This document shows, one piece after another, positions 30,272-39,195 of a DNA stretch of 42,765 nt (position 1 is the first letter of the stretch; every line of letters begins with the position of its first letter). The notes beneath the pieces are model-generated. The model saw only the letters and a list, made by a program, of their open reading frames with translations, was not told the origin of the DNA and did no database searches. The translations under genes were made by a program, and so were the position numbers. Where the stretch lies: the NCBI RefSeq assembly GCF_017853185.1, contig NZ_JAFMJZ010000010.1, positions 1-42,765 of the forward strand, read 5' to 3'. Source of the DNA: Mycolicibacterium sp. GTDB lineage: Bacteria > Actinomycetota > Actinomycetes > Mycobacteriales > Mycobacteriaceae.

Positions 30272-31951
30272 GTGAGCAACGCCGCGGCGTCCTACCTGCT
30301 GACCAACGGCCCGATCTGGACCGGTGACCCGGCACAGCCCTGGGCGCAGGCGATCGTCGTGCGCGGCACCGACCTCGCCTATGTCGGCACCCGCGATGCG
30401 GCCGACGCCTTCGTCGACTCCGGCACCGAACTGATCGACCTGCGTGGCCGGATGTGCCTGCCCGGCTTCATCGACGCCCACAACCATCTGGCCTCGATGG
30501 CGTTGAGCAAGCTCGGGGTGAACCTGTCCGGGATCGTCGGCCGCGACGCGATGCTGGCGGCCATCCGGGACTGGGTCGCCACCCAACCCGCCGATGCGCC
30601 GTTGCGCGGCCATGCCTGGATGCCCGACTCCTTCGAGGAGCGCTCACCGCGCCGGGAATGGCTCGACGAGATCACCGGCGACCGGCCGATGTACCTGTTC
30701 TCCGCCGATGCGCACGACTCCTGGTTCAACACCGCCGCGATGCGGGCGGCCGGTATCGGCCCGGACACCCCCGACCCCGATCCTGGAACGCAGTACTGGG
30801 TGCGCGATCCCGACGGCACGCCGACCGGCCACGCCGTCGAAGCTGCGGCGACCATCCCCATCCTCGTCGCGCAGGATCTGTTCTCGGTGTCCAACGTCCA
30901 TGCGGCGCAGGAACTCACGCTGCGGCCCACACCGGCCTGGGGCATGACGGCCTACTTCGAGGCCGGCACCATCGTCGGCGCCACCAGCGAGGACTCCCGC
31001 TGGGTGTTCGAGGATCTCATCGCCCAGGACAACGCCGGGACACTGCCGGTGCGCATCGTCGGTTCGTACTGGACCCGTACCCCGACCGACGACCCGCAGG
31101 CCATCGCCGACGGCCTGAGCCGCTGGCATCGCGAGTTGCGGTCCGAGCACGTCGCGATCAACACCTGCAAGCTGTGGGCCGACGGGACCTTCATGAGCGG
31201 TGGGGCACTGCTGTTGACACCGTGCTGCGGGCACGCCTCCGACGATCTGGGCACCATGACCTTCCCCGCGGCGAACATCGAGGCGCAGATCGAGGCGGTG
31301 CAGGCCGCCGGCTTCGACATGCACATCCACATCGACGGCGACGGGTCCGCCCGCACCGTGCTGGACGCCTACGAGACAGTGCTGGGCCGCCGCGGGGACG
31401 AGGGAAGACGCCATGTGCTGGCACACAATTCGATGGTCGACCCGTCCGACATCAACCGGTATGCGTCGATGGGCATCATCGCCAACTGCACTCCGTTGTG
31501 GGGCACCGACTACAACGGTCAGTACCGCGACATCTACACCGCCATGCTGGGCGCAGACCGCGTCGAGGAACGGCTGTTCCCCTACGGCGACCTGGTGCGC
31601 TCCGGGGCCACCGTCACCTACGGCAGCGACATCCCCGGTGTCGACATCCCGGAGATCCCGCCGCTGATTCAGATCGAGTCGCTGGTCACCCGCTGCCGGC
31701 CCGGGCATCCCGAGGATCTGCCACTGGTGGCCCGTCAGCGGATAGGTCTGCATGACGCATTGCGCGGCTACACCGCCAACGGCGCTTACCAACTGCGCCT
31801 CGAGCACCGCACCGGGACGTTGCGAACCGGCATGGCCGCCGACCTCACCGTGCTGGGCGCGAACCTGTTCGGGGTCGACCCGCACGAAATCCATTCGGTT
31901 CCAGTGCTGCTGACGATGATGGACGGGCGGATCACCCATGACGCACGCTGA
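30272..31951 (+). CDS. Amidohydrolase family protein (YtcJ-like)
   Basis: A 559-residue metal-dependent hydrolase. GFIDAHNHL has the metal-binding His70-x-His72, HIHIDGDGSARTV near residue 350 and VLAHNSMV carry further ligands, and TYGSDIPG has the catalytic Asp. This is the order in YtcJ/AtzF-type amidohydrolases, which hydrolyse amides or N-acyl compounds. Its end overlaps the following MFS gene by 14 bases, so transporter and hydrolase are likely a pair: import, then hydrolysis, of one compound. The substrate is unknown. Cytoplasmic. Confidence 0.85.
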   Translation: MSNAAASYLLTNGPIWTGDPAQPWAQAIVVRGTDLAYVGTRDAADAFVDSGTELIDLRGRMCLPGFIDAHNHLASMALSKLGVNLSGIVGRDAMLAAIRDWVATQPADAPLRGHAWMPDSFEERSPRREWLDEITGDRPMYLFSADAHDSWFNTAAMRAAGIGPDTPDPDPGTQYWVRDPDGTPTGHAVEAAATIPILVAQDLFSVSNVHAAQELTLRPTPAWGMTAYFEAGTIVGATSEDSRWVFEDLIAQDNAGTLPVRIVGSYWTRTPTDDPQAIADGLSRWHRELRSEHVAINTCKLWADGTFMSGGALLLTPCCGHASDDLGTMTFPAANIEAQIEAVQAAGFDMHIHIDGDGSARTVLDAYETVLGRRGDEGRRHVLAHNSMVDPSDINRYASMGIIANCTPLWGTDYNGQYRDIYTAMLGADRVEERLFPYGDLVRSGATVTYGSDIPGVDIPEIPPLIQIESLVTRCRPGHPEDLPLVARQRIGLHDALRGYTANGAYQLRLEHRTGTLRTGMAADLTVLGANLFGVDPHEIHSVPVLLTMMDGRITHDAR

Positions 31952-33188
31952 GAAGGAGCCCGCCGGACTGCTGGTCGGCGGGATCGCCGCCGGCGTGGCC
32001 GGGTCGATGGCCGATCTGCTCAGCCCGATCTATGCCACGTCGTTCCACAAGGGCTTCGGGCTGCCCAACACCCAGGCCGGTTTCCTGGTCACCGCGGCCC
32101 TCGGCGCGATGGCGGTGGTCGAATTCGGACTGGCGCACTCGATCGGCGGCAGCAATCTCAAGAGAGTCGCAACCTGGGGAGTCGCCGTCTCCTCGGTCGC
32201 GTTGCTCTACATCAGCGAGGTCAGTGACTACGCCGGTTTGGCCGGCTTCTGGAGTCTCTTCGCCGGGATGCTGGCGCTGGGCCTGGGCTGCGGACTGACC
32301 TTCGTCGCCGGCAACGCCGCGCTGTCCTACGCCAACAACAGTGAACGCTCGTTCGGCCTGCTGACTTTCTGGTACATGATCTTCGTGTTCATCATGATGA
32401 GCACGAATCCCTATCTGCGCCAGCTGTATCCGATCGTGTTGCCGTATGCGGCGATGGTCGCCGTCCAGCTGGTGTGCCTGGCGCTGATCTGGTGGAAGTT
32501 GCCCGACACCCGGCTGCTCAAGGCCAAGGAGACCGGAACCGGCTCCGCCGCAACCGATCTGAAGCTGTTCAGCCCGCTGCCGATCCTGCTGGGCCTGGCG
32601 GTGACGCTGTCGCAGTTGTCGGTGGCGGGGCTGTGGACCTTCGCCCAGGAATTGGGCCGCACCGCCGGGATGTCCTCGCAGAGCGTCTCGAGTTTCCTGG
32701 GCTTCTCGCAGCTGATCGGACTGTTGGGCACCTTCGCCCCGTGGCTGCTTGGCCGTTGGGTGGGCCGCGGGATCCTGGGTGCGTTCGGCCTTCTGGTGAC
32801 CGCACTGGGCGTCGTCGCCGTCGCGTTGGTGCACACTCCGAATGCTTATATCGCCGGCAATCTCGCGGTGAACCTGGGCTATTGGATGGTTCTTCCCCTC
32901 GGCTTATCCGTCGCGGCCGATCTGGACCGCAACTCCGGACGCCTGGTCGCCTTCATGCTCGGTATGTCCTCGATCGGCCTGGCCATCGGGCCGAGCCTGG
33001 CCGGACCTCTGCTCGGCGGTGCGGACACCACGCTGGGCGGCTGGGTGTTCGGCATCATCGGACTGATCGCGGTGCCGCTGATCGTGCCACCGGCTCGCGC
33101 AGCCGACCGGGCGGCGAAGGCCGCAGCCGTCAATCCCCCTGTACCCAATCCGCCCGCGCTCAATCCCCCTGGGTCACAAAGTCGATGA
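31938..33188 (+). CDS. MFS transporter coupled to amidohydrolase
   Basis: A 416-residue protein with about 12 helices. ATG 31938 lies inside the amidohydrolase 3' end. The conserved MFS features are weak (no clear motif A; GSNLKRVATWG sits at its place), so it belongs to a divergent branch. The C-terminal tail is a repeated pentapeptide NPPVP, NPPAL, NPPGS from a 15-base tandem repeat. It overlaps the convergent DUF3097 gene by 29 bases. The likely role is uptake of the amidohydrolase substrate. Confidence 0.8.
   Translation: MTHAEKEPAGLLVGGIAAGVAGSMADLLSPIYATSFHKGFGLPNTQAGFLVTAALGAMAVVEFGLAHSIGGSNLKRVATWGVAVSSVALLYISEVSDYAGLAGFWSLFAGMLALGLGCGLTFVAGNAALSYANNSERSFGLLTFWYMIFVFIMMSTNPYLRQLYPIVLPYAAMVAVQLVCLALIWWKLPDTRLLKAKETGTGSAATDLKLFSPLPILLGLAVTLSQLSVAGLWTFAQELGRTAGMSSQSVSSFLGFSQLIGLLGTFAPWLLGRWVGRGILGAFGLLVTALGVVAVALVHTPNAYIAGNLAVNLGYWMVLPLGLSVAADLDRNSGRLVAFMLGMSSIGLAIGPSLAGPLLGGADTTLGGWVFGIIGLIAVPLIVPPARAADRAAKAAAVNPPVPNPPALNPPGSQSR
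33132..33176. repeat. Imperfect 15-bp tandem repeat, three units, at convergent 3' ends
   Basis: Units at 33132, 33147 and 33162 each begin AATCC and encode NPPxx in the MFS frame. The stop codon of the opposing DUF3097 gene (33160-33162) lies at the unit 2/3 border. Confidence 0.8.
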
Positions 33189-33999
33189 GTTCCTCGACCC
33201 GGCCGATGAGGGCCGGCTCGAGATCGTTCCAGTCCCGGACAGTGCCGCGGATGCGTTGCCAGGCGGCGGCGATGTCGGCCTGATTGCGGTGCGGCCAGCC
33301 CAGGGCGTCGCAGATGCCGTGCTTCCACTCGACGTTGCGCGGGATGGTCGGCCAGGCGTCCAGTCCCACCCGCGCCGGTTTGACCGCCTGCCAGATGTCG
33401 ACATACGGATGACCGACGACCAGGGTGTGCTCGCCGCCCGGTCCGCGACGCACCGCCTCGGCGATGCGGGACTCCTTGGACCCGTCGACCAGGTGGTCCA
33501 CCAGAACGCCGAGGCGCCGGCCGGGCCGTGGCCGGAACTCGCTGACGATGCCGCTCAGGTCATCGATGCCGCCGAGGTACTCGACCACCACACCTTCGAC
33601 CCGCAGATCGTGCCCCCAGACCTGCTCGACGAGTTCGGCGTCATGGCGGCCCTCGACGTAGATCCGCCCGGCCAGGGCCACCTTCGCGCGAGCGTCGGCG
33701 ACCTTCACCGATCCGGAGGCGGAGCGCTGTTGAGTCGGCGCCGCGGCCCGGCGCGGCGCGGTCAGGATCACCGGCTTTCCGTCGACCCAGAAGCCCGGCC
33801 CCAGCGGGAAGACCCGGGTTCTGCCGTGCCGGTCCTCCAATTCGACCCGGCCGCCCTCGATCCGGACGACGGCGCCGACGTACCCGGATTGCGGGTCCTC
33901 GACCACCATCCCGGCCTCGGCGGGCATCTCCACCGAACGGACCTTGCCGGTGTTGTGCGGGTTGCTTGCCAGGATGTCGGCGCCATAGCGATCGGCCAC
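33160..33999 (-). CDS. DUF3097 family protein with Toprim-like motifs
   Basis: A 279-residue protein, highly typical of the actinobacterial DUF3097 family, starting at GTG 33999. Residues about 20-80 look like a small beta-barrel. Then RIYVEGRHDAELVEQVWG (about 112-129) resembles the Toprim opening VEGxxD (Glu116, Asp120), and LGVLVDHLVDGSKESRIA (about 163-180) resembles the Toprim acidic loop (Asp168, Asp172). This order is like RNase M5 and other small Toprim nucleases. The Toprim reading is my inference. A nucleic acid-cleaving role is possible but unproven. Confidence 0.85.
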   Translation of the reverse strand: MADRYGADILASNPHNTGKVRSVEMPAEAGMVVEDPQSGYVGAVVRIEGGRVELEDRHGRTRVFPLGPGFWVDGKPVILTAPRRAAAPTQQRSASGSVKVADARAKVALAGRIYVEGRHDAELVEQVWGHDLRVEGVVVEYLGGIDDLSGIVSEFRPRPGRRLGVLVDHLVDGSKESRIAEAVRRGPGGEHTLVVGHPYVDIWQAVKPARVGLDAWPTIPRNVEWKHGICDALGWPHRNQADIAAAWQRIRGTVRDWNDLEPALIGRVEELIDFVTQGD

Positions 34000-34005
34000 C
34001 CGGCG

Positions 34006-34011
34006 ATCCTA
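34006..34011 (-). promoter_or_regulatory. -10 TAGGAT, leaderless promoter of DUF3097 gene
   Basis: On the minus strand TAGGAT, six bases, then GTG 33999. Identical hexamer and spacing to the YeeE/YedE gene promoter. Confidence 0.5.
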
Positions 34012-34093
34012 GGAAGCCGAATCGCCTTGGCGGCGCAGGCACGCGGCGGGTCCCCGCAGTAAATCGCCCCGCCAGCCGATACCGTCTGCTGCC

Positions 34094-34522
34094 ATGACCT
34101 GCCGCAGCAGTATCACCCTCGCCATGGCCGTTCTGGCCGCCGTTTCGCTGTCATCCTGCGCCGCCGACAAGGGCACCACCGCCAAGGAGTCGCCGGCCGG
34201 CACCGCCGCCGCCGCCCCCTGCACCAAGGAGGCACTGGCCAAACCGGCCCTGGATGCCGCGCACGCACTCGGCCCGGACAACGTCTACGCGATCGACCAT
34301 CTGGATTGCGCCGACGGTTGGGCCGTGACCGGCGGTCTGCTGGCCGACAAGAGCAACCCGAAGATGGGCGCCCCGACGTCCTTCGTGTTCGAACAGCACG
34401 GACAGGACTGGGCGGTCCAGGACAAGGCCAAGGTCTGCGGGACCGATCCGATCACCACCACCGCGCCCGCCGACGCGAAGATCCCGGCCGCGCTGTTCCT
34501 GCCGGGCTGCGCCGCCGGCTGA
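34094..34522 (+). CDS. Putative lipoprotein, function unknown
   Basis: A 142-residue product. The signal segment ends LSSCAAD, a lipobox with Cys22. The mature domain has four further cysteines (CTKEAL, DCADGW, KVCGTD, PGCAAG) and a small alpha/beta look with IDHLDCADGWAVTGG and FEQHGQDWAVQDK, reminiscent of small periplasmic domains with disulfides. No named family. TACCGT at 34080-34085 is a possible -10 eight bases before the ATG. The gene converges on the arylsulfatase. Confidence 0.75.
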   Translation: MTCRSSITLAMAVLAAVSLSSCAADKGTTAKESPAGTAAAAPCTKEALAKPALDAAHALGPDNVYAIDHLDCADGWAVTGGLLADKSNPKMGAPTSFVFEQHGQDWAVQDKAKVCGTDPITTTAPADAKIPAALFLPGCAAG

Positions 34523-34543
34523 CTCAGTCCGTTTCTCAGTCCG
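34523..34543. repeat. Direct repeat CTCAGTCCG x2 at convergent stop codons
   Basis: CTCAGTCCG at 34523-34531 and 34535-34543, period 12. The first copy directly follows the lipoprotein TGA and the second contains the sulfatase stop. Confidence 0.7.
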
Positions 34544-37037
34544 CCTCGAAGGCCGCCGCGGCGTCCCGGTTCAAGTCGATGTAGGCCTTCTCACTGACGT
34601 CGAAGGCCACGCCCTGGATCGTGCCGCCGCTGAATTTTCCGGGGTTCTTGTACTGCTCGGAGACGTTGTCGCCGCTGTCGTAGCCGACGCACAACCCGTC
34701 ACCAGCCAGGGTGAACTTGCCGATCTGGGCGCGCATCGGTCCGGTCGCCACCGGGTTTCCGTCGACGTAGAGCGTCGTGGTGCCCAGCGACTCGCCGTGC
34801 TCCCCTGCCTTCTCCCGCGTGAATTCCATTCCCAGCGAATGCTTTCCGGGTGTGAGCACCGGTGAGGAGAAGTCCTGTTCGGGCTTGATGCCCAGGAAGT
34901 TGTAGACGTAGTGCAGCCGGCCGTCCTTGATGAACAGGGTGTGCCCGCCGAATCGTGATCCGTGCGCGAAGAGCACACCGTCGGCCTCCGGTGTCAGGTC
35001 CACATTGGCGACGACCTTGTAGGAGCGCCCGCGGATGCTGACCGCGACACCTTCGGGAACCGGTGCGGTGTCCGGGTAGTAGACGTAGCGGTCCCGCGGC
35101 GGTTCGGACTGCGGGCGCGGGGTGCCGGCCTGCTCGACGGCGGAACGGTCGTCCAGCGGCAGCACGAAGTTGTCCCTGGCCTCCTCGTCCCAGGCCTTGA
35201 TCAGCTCCTTGAGCTTGTCCGGGTGCTGATCCGCGACGTTGGTGGATTCGGAACGGTCCTCATCGACGTGGTAGAGCTCCCAGCGGTCCTGGTCGAAGTG
35301 CCCCTTGTTGCTCAGCGGCGCGTGCAACGCAGACGCCTTCCAGCCGTCCTGCCAGATACCGCGGGTGCCCAACATGGCGAAGTACTGACGCTTGCGGGCG
35401 GTCGGCGCCTTCGCGTCGTCGAAGCTGTAGCGCATCGAGACACCGTTGAGCGGGTACTGCTTGATGCCCTTGTACTCCTTGGGCATCTCCAGCCCCGCGA
35501 CGTCGAGGACGGTGGCTGCGACGTCGGTGGCGTGGTGGTACTGATGGCGCACTTCGCCTTTGGCCTTCATCCCCTTCGGCCAGGAGATGACCATCGGGTC
35601 GCAGGTGCCGCCGGCGAACTGGGCGTAGCGCTTGAACATCTGGAAGGGGGTGGAGAACGCCGTGGCCCAACCGGTCGGATAGTGGTTGTAGGTGTCCGGG
35701 CTGCCGAGCGTGTCGAGGTACTTCATGTTCTCGGACAGTTCGTCGGGGTAGCCGTTGAAGAACTTGTTCTCGTTGACCGAGCCGTTCGGAGAGCCCTCAC
35801 CGGAGGCGCCGTTGTCGGCGCAGTAGAAGATGATCGTGTTCTCCAACTGTCCGGTCTGCTCCAGATAGTCGACGATCCGCCCGACCTGGGCGTCGGTGTA
35901 CTCGGAGAAGCCGGCGTACACCTCGGCCATCTTCGAGAACAGTTTCTTCTCGTCAGCGCTGAGCGAATTCCACGGTCGCACAGCGTCGTTGGCCGCCGCG
36001 ACATCTTCGGGCAGCGGATTGATCGGGGTCATCTTGGTCCCAGCCGGGAACACGCCCTTCTCGACCATCCGGGGCAGCACCCAGTCGCGATAGGCCTCGT
36101 ACCCGTCGTCGAACCGGCCCTTGTACTTGTCGATGTACTCCTGCGGAGCCTGATGCGGGGCATGGTTGGCGCCCGGGCAGAACCACATGTACCAGGGCTT
36201 GGACGGGTTCGACGACTTCTGATCCCGCAGCATCCGGATGGCGTTGTCGGTCAGGTCCTTGGACAGGTGGTACCCCTCGCCCGGACCGTAAGGCTGCTCG
36301 ACGAACCGGTTGTCCTCGACCAGGTCGGGGAACCACTGATTGGTCTCGCCACCCAGGAATCCGTAGAACCGGTCGAAACCCTTCTGCAGCGGCCACTCCG
36401 ACTTGCTGCCGCCGCTGGAGACGTCCTCCTCGGGAACATTGTGGTTCTTGCCCACCCAGAAGGTGCTGTAGCCGTTGTCCTGCAGCACCTGCCCGATGGT
36501 GGCGCACTGCGCCGGCAACCGGGCGGCCATACCCGGAAAACCGTTGGAGCCCTCGGTGATCGACCCCGAGCGGTTCACATGCTGACTGCGGCCGGTGAGG
36601 AAACACGACCGGGTGGGTGAGCACAGCGCGGTGGTGTGCCACTGCGAATACATCACGCCGTTGTCGGCGAGGCGCTGCATGACCGGCATCTCGATCCGGC
36701 CGCCGTACGGCGACCAGGCCGCCAGTCCGGTGTCGTCGTAGAGCACCACGAGGATGTTCGGAGCCCCCTCCGGCGCCTTCCGCAGTTCGAAGGGTTTCCA
36801 GTCCGGCGTGGAGTCGCGGATGTCGAGTTCGATCTTGCCGTCGAAGCCCTCGTTGATTCCGGTGCCGTAGCCGGGCGGCCCGGCCTCGGAACTCTTCGGG
36901 CCGCACCCGCCAAGAGCGGGCACCGCAGCCGCACCCAGGCCGGCGGCGGCGAGACCGCCGAGGATCTTGCGGCGGGACAGTTTGGGCGTGCCGCCCTGGT
37001 CGCCGTTCTCGGCTGGTTCGGGGCTGCGCTCCACCAT
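34536..37037 (-). CDS. Exported arylsulfatase
   Basis: An 833-residue protein; ATG 37037 follows GAGGAG. The N-terminus has a twin-arginine signal (SRRKIL at 21-26) ending in ALGGC, so a Tat-exported lipoprotein with Cys45 lipidated is likely. Asp101-Asp102 (VLYDDTG) are metal ligands; CSPTR (Cys139-Arg143) is the sulfatase signature whose Cys becomes formylglycine; FYCADNGASGEGS supplies later metal ligands. The C-terminal ~170 residues form a beta-rich, LamG-like sandwich found in large arylsulfatases. It hydrolyses sulfate esters outside the cell, perhaps for sulfur scavenging. A formylglycine-generating enzyme must act in the cytoplasm; none is nearby. TAGTCT at 37070-37075 (minus) may be the -10. 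Confidence 0.92.
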   Translation of the reverse strand: MVERSPEPAENGDQGGTPKLSRRKILGGLAAAGLGAAAVPALGGCGPKSSEAGPPGYGTGINEGFDGKIELDIRDSTPDWKPFELRKAPEGAPNILVVLYDDTGLAAWSPYGGRIEMPVMQRLADNGVMYSQWHTTALCSPTRSCFLTGRSQHVNRSGSITEGSNGFPGMAARLPAQCATIGQVLQDNGYSTFWVGKNHNVPEEDVSSGGSKSEWPLQKGFDRFYGFLGGETNQWFPDLVEDNRFVEQPYGPGEGYHLSKDLTDNAIRMLRDQKSSNPSKPWYMWFCPGANHAPHQAPQEYIDKYKGRFDDGYEAYRDWVLPRMVEKGVFPAGTKMTPINPLPEDVAAANDAVRPWNSLSADEKKLFSKMAEVYAGFSEYTDAQVGRIVDYLEQTGQLENTIIFYCADNGASGEGSPNGSVNENKFFNGYPDELSENMKYLDTLGSPDTYNHYPTGWATAFSTPFQMFKRYAQFAGGTCDPMVISWPKGMKAKGEVRHQYHHATDVAATVLDVAGLEMPKEYKGIKQYPLNGVSMRYSFDDAKAPTARKRQYFAMLGTRGIWQDGWKASALHAPLSNKGHFDQDRWELYHVDEDRSESTNVADQHPDKLKELIKAWDEEARDNFVLPLDDRSAVEQAGTPRPQSEPPRDRYVYYPDTAPVPEGVAVSIRGRSYKVVANVDLTPEADGVLFAHGSRFGGHTLFIKDGRLHYVYNFLGIKPEQDFSSPVLTPGKHSLGMEFTREKAGEHGESLGTTTLYVDGNPVATGPMRAQIGKFTLAGDGLCVGYDSGDNVSEQYKNPGKFSGGTIQGVAFDVSEKAYIDLNRDAAAAFEAD

Positions 37038-37181
37038 GGCTGATCTCCTCAGGGGTATCCGGTGTCCGCAGACTAGTGCAGCCCTTCCGGATTCCGGGGC
37101 AAAGGACACCGATTCGTGCGAAAGGGCTTTTCCCGGGCTTTCAAGACCGATCGCCTTCTGCAGCTATGCCTGCGACTCCGA

Positions 37182-37187
37182 TATAGT
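37182..37187 (+). promoter_or_regulatory. -10 TATAGT of EamA transporter gene
   Basis: TATAGT is one base from TATAAT and fits TANNNT; transcription would begin near 37194, a leader of about 8 bases before ATG 37202, with no Shine-Dalgarno. Confidence 0.45.
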
Positions 37188-37201
37188 TCGCCCGCGAAAC
37201 C

Positions 37202-38095
37202 ATGGGAACGACAACCGAACAACACGCACTGCCGGTACCGGCCTGGACGCTGGCGGTGACCGCGATGTTCTGTGTCCAACTCGGTTCAGCACTGTCGCTG
37301 CCGCTGATCGGCCAGGTGGGTCCGGCCGGCACCGCCTGGCTTCGGCTCAGCGCGGGCGCGCTGATCTTTCTGGCACTGGCGCGTCCCCCGTTGCGCGACC
37401 TGAACCGCCGGGACATCCCCGCCCTGATCGCCCTGGGGGTGACCACCGGGGTGATGACGAGTCTGTTCCTCTCCGCCATCGAGCGCATTCCATTGGGCAC
37501 CACGGTTGCCATCGAGTTTCTCGGACCGCTCAGCGTCGCGGCAGTGCGCAGCCACAACCGCAGGGCGCTGGTGTGGCCGGCCATCGCCGGAATCGGGGTG
37601 TTGTTGCTCACCGAACCGTGGCACGGCTCCGTCAACGCCGCGGGCATCGCGTTCGCCGTCGGCTCGGCCTTCGGGTGGGCCGCCTACATCGTGCTCACCC
37701 AACACGTCGGAGACCGGTTCAGCGGGCTCAACGGACTCAGCCTCACCATGCCGATCGCCGCCGTCACGGCCGCTGTTGTGGGGATCCCCCAGGCGCACAA
37801 CCACATCACCCCGGCCGTGCTGGCCACCGCAGTGGGCCTGGCAGTGCTGCTACCGGTGCTGCCGTTCGCACTGGAGATGACCGCGCTGCGCCACATGACA
37901 CCGTCGGCGTTCGGCACCCTGATGGCGCTGGAACCCGCCATCGGGGTCGTCCTCGGACTGATCGTGCTGCATCAGCATCCTGCGGCCCTTCAGGTGGCCG
38001 GGGTCATGCTCGTCGTGATCGCCGGTGCGGGCGCCCAGCGTAACGGGAAACGCAACGGAGGCCGCCAGATGCATCCCCCGGCCGAGGTCGCCTAG
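37202..38095 (+). CDS. EamA/DMT-family transporter (RhtA-like)
   Basis: A 297-residue protein with ten hydrophobic helices in two EamA repeats: the first contains LRLSAGALIFLALARPP, the second ends in ALEPAIGVVLGLIVLHQ, the conserved helix 9 segment. RhtA-type members export threonine, homoserine or other metabolites; the direction and substrate are not visible here. ATG 37202. The next gene's -10 overlaps its stop codon. Confidence 0.88.
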   Translation: MGTTTEQHALPVPAWTLAVTAMFCVQLGSALSLPLIGQVGPAGTAWLRLSAGALIFLALARPPLRDLNRRDIPALIALGVTTGVMTSLFLSAIERIPLGTTVAIEFLGPLSVAAVRSHNRRALVWPAIAGIGVLLLTEPWHGSVNAAGIAFAVGSAFGWAAYIVLTQHVGDRFSGLNGLSLTMPIAAVTAAVVGIPQAHNHITPAVLATAVGLAVLLPVLPFALEMTALRHMTPSAFGTLMALEPAIGVVLGLIVLHQHPAALQVAGVMLVVIAGAGAQRNGKRNGGRQMHPPAEVA

Positions 38096-38098
38096 GCT
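38093..38098 (+). promoter_or_regulatory. -10 TAGGCT, leaderless promoter of epimerase cluster
   Basis: TAGGCT, six bases, then GTG 38105. The first three bases are the stop codon of the EamA gene. Confidence 0.5.
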
Positions 38099-38104
38099 GC
38101 CGCG

Positions 38105-39148
38105 GTGCGAGTTCTCCTGACCGGCGCCGCCGGATTCATCGGAAGCCGGATCGCGACGACCCTGGCTGCCCGCGGCCACGAGGTGGTCGCCGTCGATGCG
38201 ATGCTCCCGGCCGCCCACCCGGACGACGCGGCCCCACCGGAGGGTTGCAAGCGGATCGACGTCCGGGACGCCGGCGCACTGGCGGCATTGCTGACCGGCA
38301 TCGACGTCGTCTGCCATCAGGCGGCCGTCGTCGGCGCCGGCGTCAACGCACTCGACGCCCCGTCCTACGCGCTGCACAACGACGCCGGGACCGCGACACT
38401 GTTGGCCGAGATGTACCGGGCCGGGGTGCAGCGCCTGGTGCTGGCCTCCTCGATGGTGGTCTACGGCCAGGGAGCTTTCAGTTGCGACGTCCACGGCCCG
38501 GTCGACCCGGCGCCGCGCACCCGCGCCGATCTGGACGCCGGACTCTTCGAGCATCGCTGCCCGATCGGCGGGGAGGAACTCGGCTGGCAACTGGTCGGTG
38601 AGGACGCCCCACTTCGCCCGCGCAGCCTGTATGCGGCCAGCAAGGTCGCCCAGGAGCACTATGCACTGGCCTGGGCCGAGTCGAGCGGTGGATCCGTCGT
38701 CGCGTTGCGCTATCACAACGTCTATGGTCCGGGAATGCCGCGGGACACCCCGTACTCCGGTGTGGCGGCGATCTTCCGGTCCGCACTCGAACGGGGTGAG
38801 CCGCCAACGGTTTTCGAGGACGGCGGACAGATGCGCGACTTCGTCCACGTCCACGACGTGGCCGCCGCCAACGCCGCGGCGGTGGACTACGCGTCGGACG
38901 ACAGGGGCGGCGGCTTCGCGGCGGTGAACGTCTGTTCGGGCCGGCCGATCCGGATCATGGATGTCGCCTCCACGCTGTGCGCCGCCAAGGGCGGACGGCC
39001 TCCGGTGGTCAGCGGGCAGTACCGCAGCGGCGACGTCCGCCATATCGTCGCCGACCCCGCCGGCGCGGCCGCCCTGCTCGGCTTCCGCGCACAAGTCGAA
39101 CCGGACGATGGCCTTCGGGAATTCGCGTTCGCACCGCTGCGTGAATGA
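38105..39148 (+). CDS. NAD-dependent epimerase/dehydratase
   Basis: A 347-residue extended SDR starting at GTG 38105. TGAAGFIGS (6-14) is the NAD-binding loop, ASSMVVYG the active-site strand, Tyr176-x3-Lys180 (SLYAASK) the catalytic pair and RYHNVYGPG the conserved sugar-binding segment. Such enzymes act on NDP-sugars, as UDP-glucose 4-epimerases or dehydratases do. Between residues 120 and 170 is a longer than usual insertion. It is the first gene of the glycosyltransferase / Moco oxidoreductase cluster. Confidence 0.88.
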   Translation: MRVLLTGAAGFIGSRIATTLAARGHEVVAVDAMLPAAHPDDAAPPEGCKRIDVRDAGALAALLTGIDVVCHQAAVVGAGVNALDAPSYALHNDAGTATLLAEMYRAGVQRLVLASSMVVYGQGAFSCDVHGPVDPAPRTRADLDAGLFEHRCPIGGEELGWQLVGEDAPLRPRSLYAASKVAQEHYALAWAESSGGSVVALRYHNVYGPGMPRDTPYSGVAAIFRSALERGEPPTVFEDGGQMRDFVHVHDVAAANAAAVDYASDDRGGGFAAVNVCSGRPIRIMDVASTLCAAKGGRPPVVSGQYRSGDVRHIVADPAGAAALLGFRAQVEPDDGLREFAFAPLRE

Positions 39149-39195
39149 CCCCGGGCGCGACCCGGTATTTCAGACCGACAGCCCGTTTTCTGACC

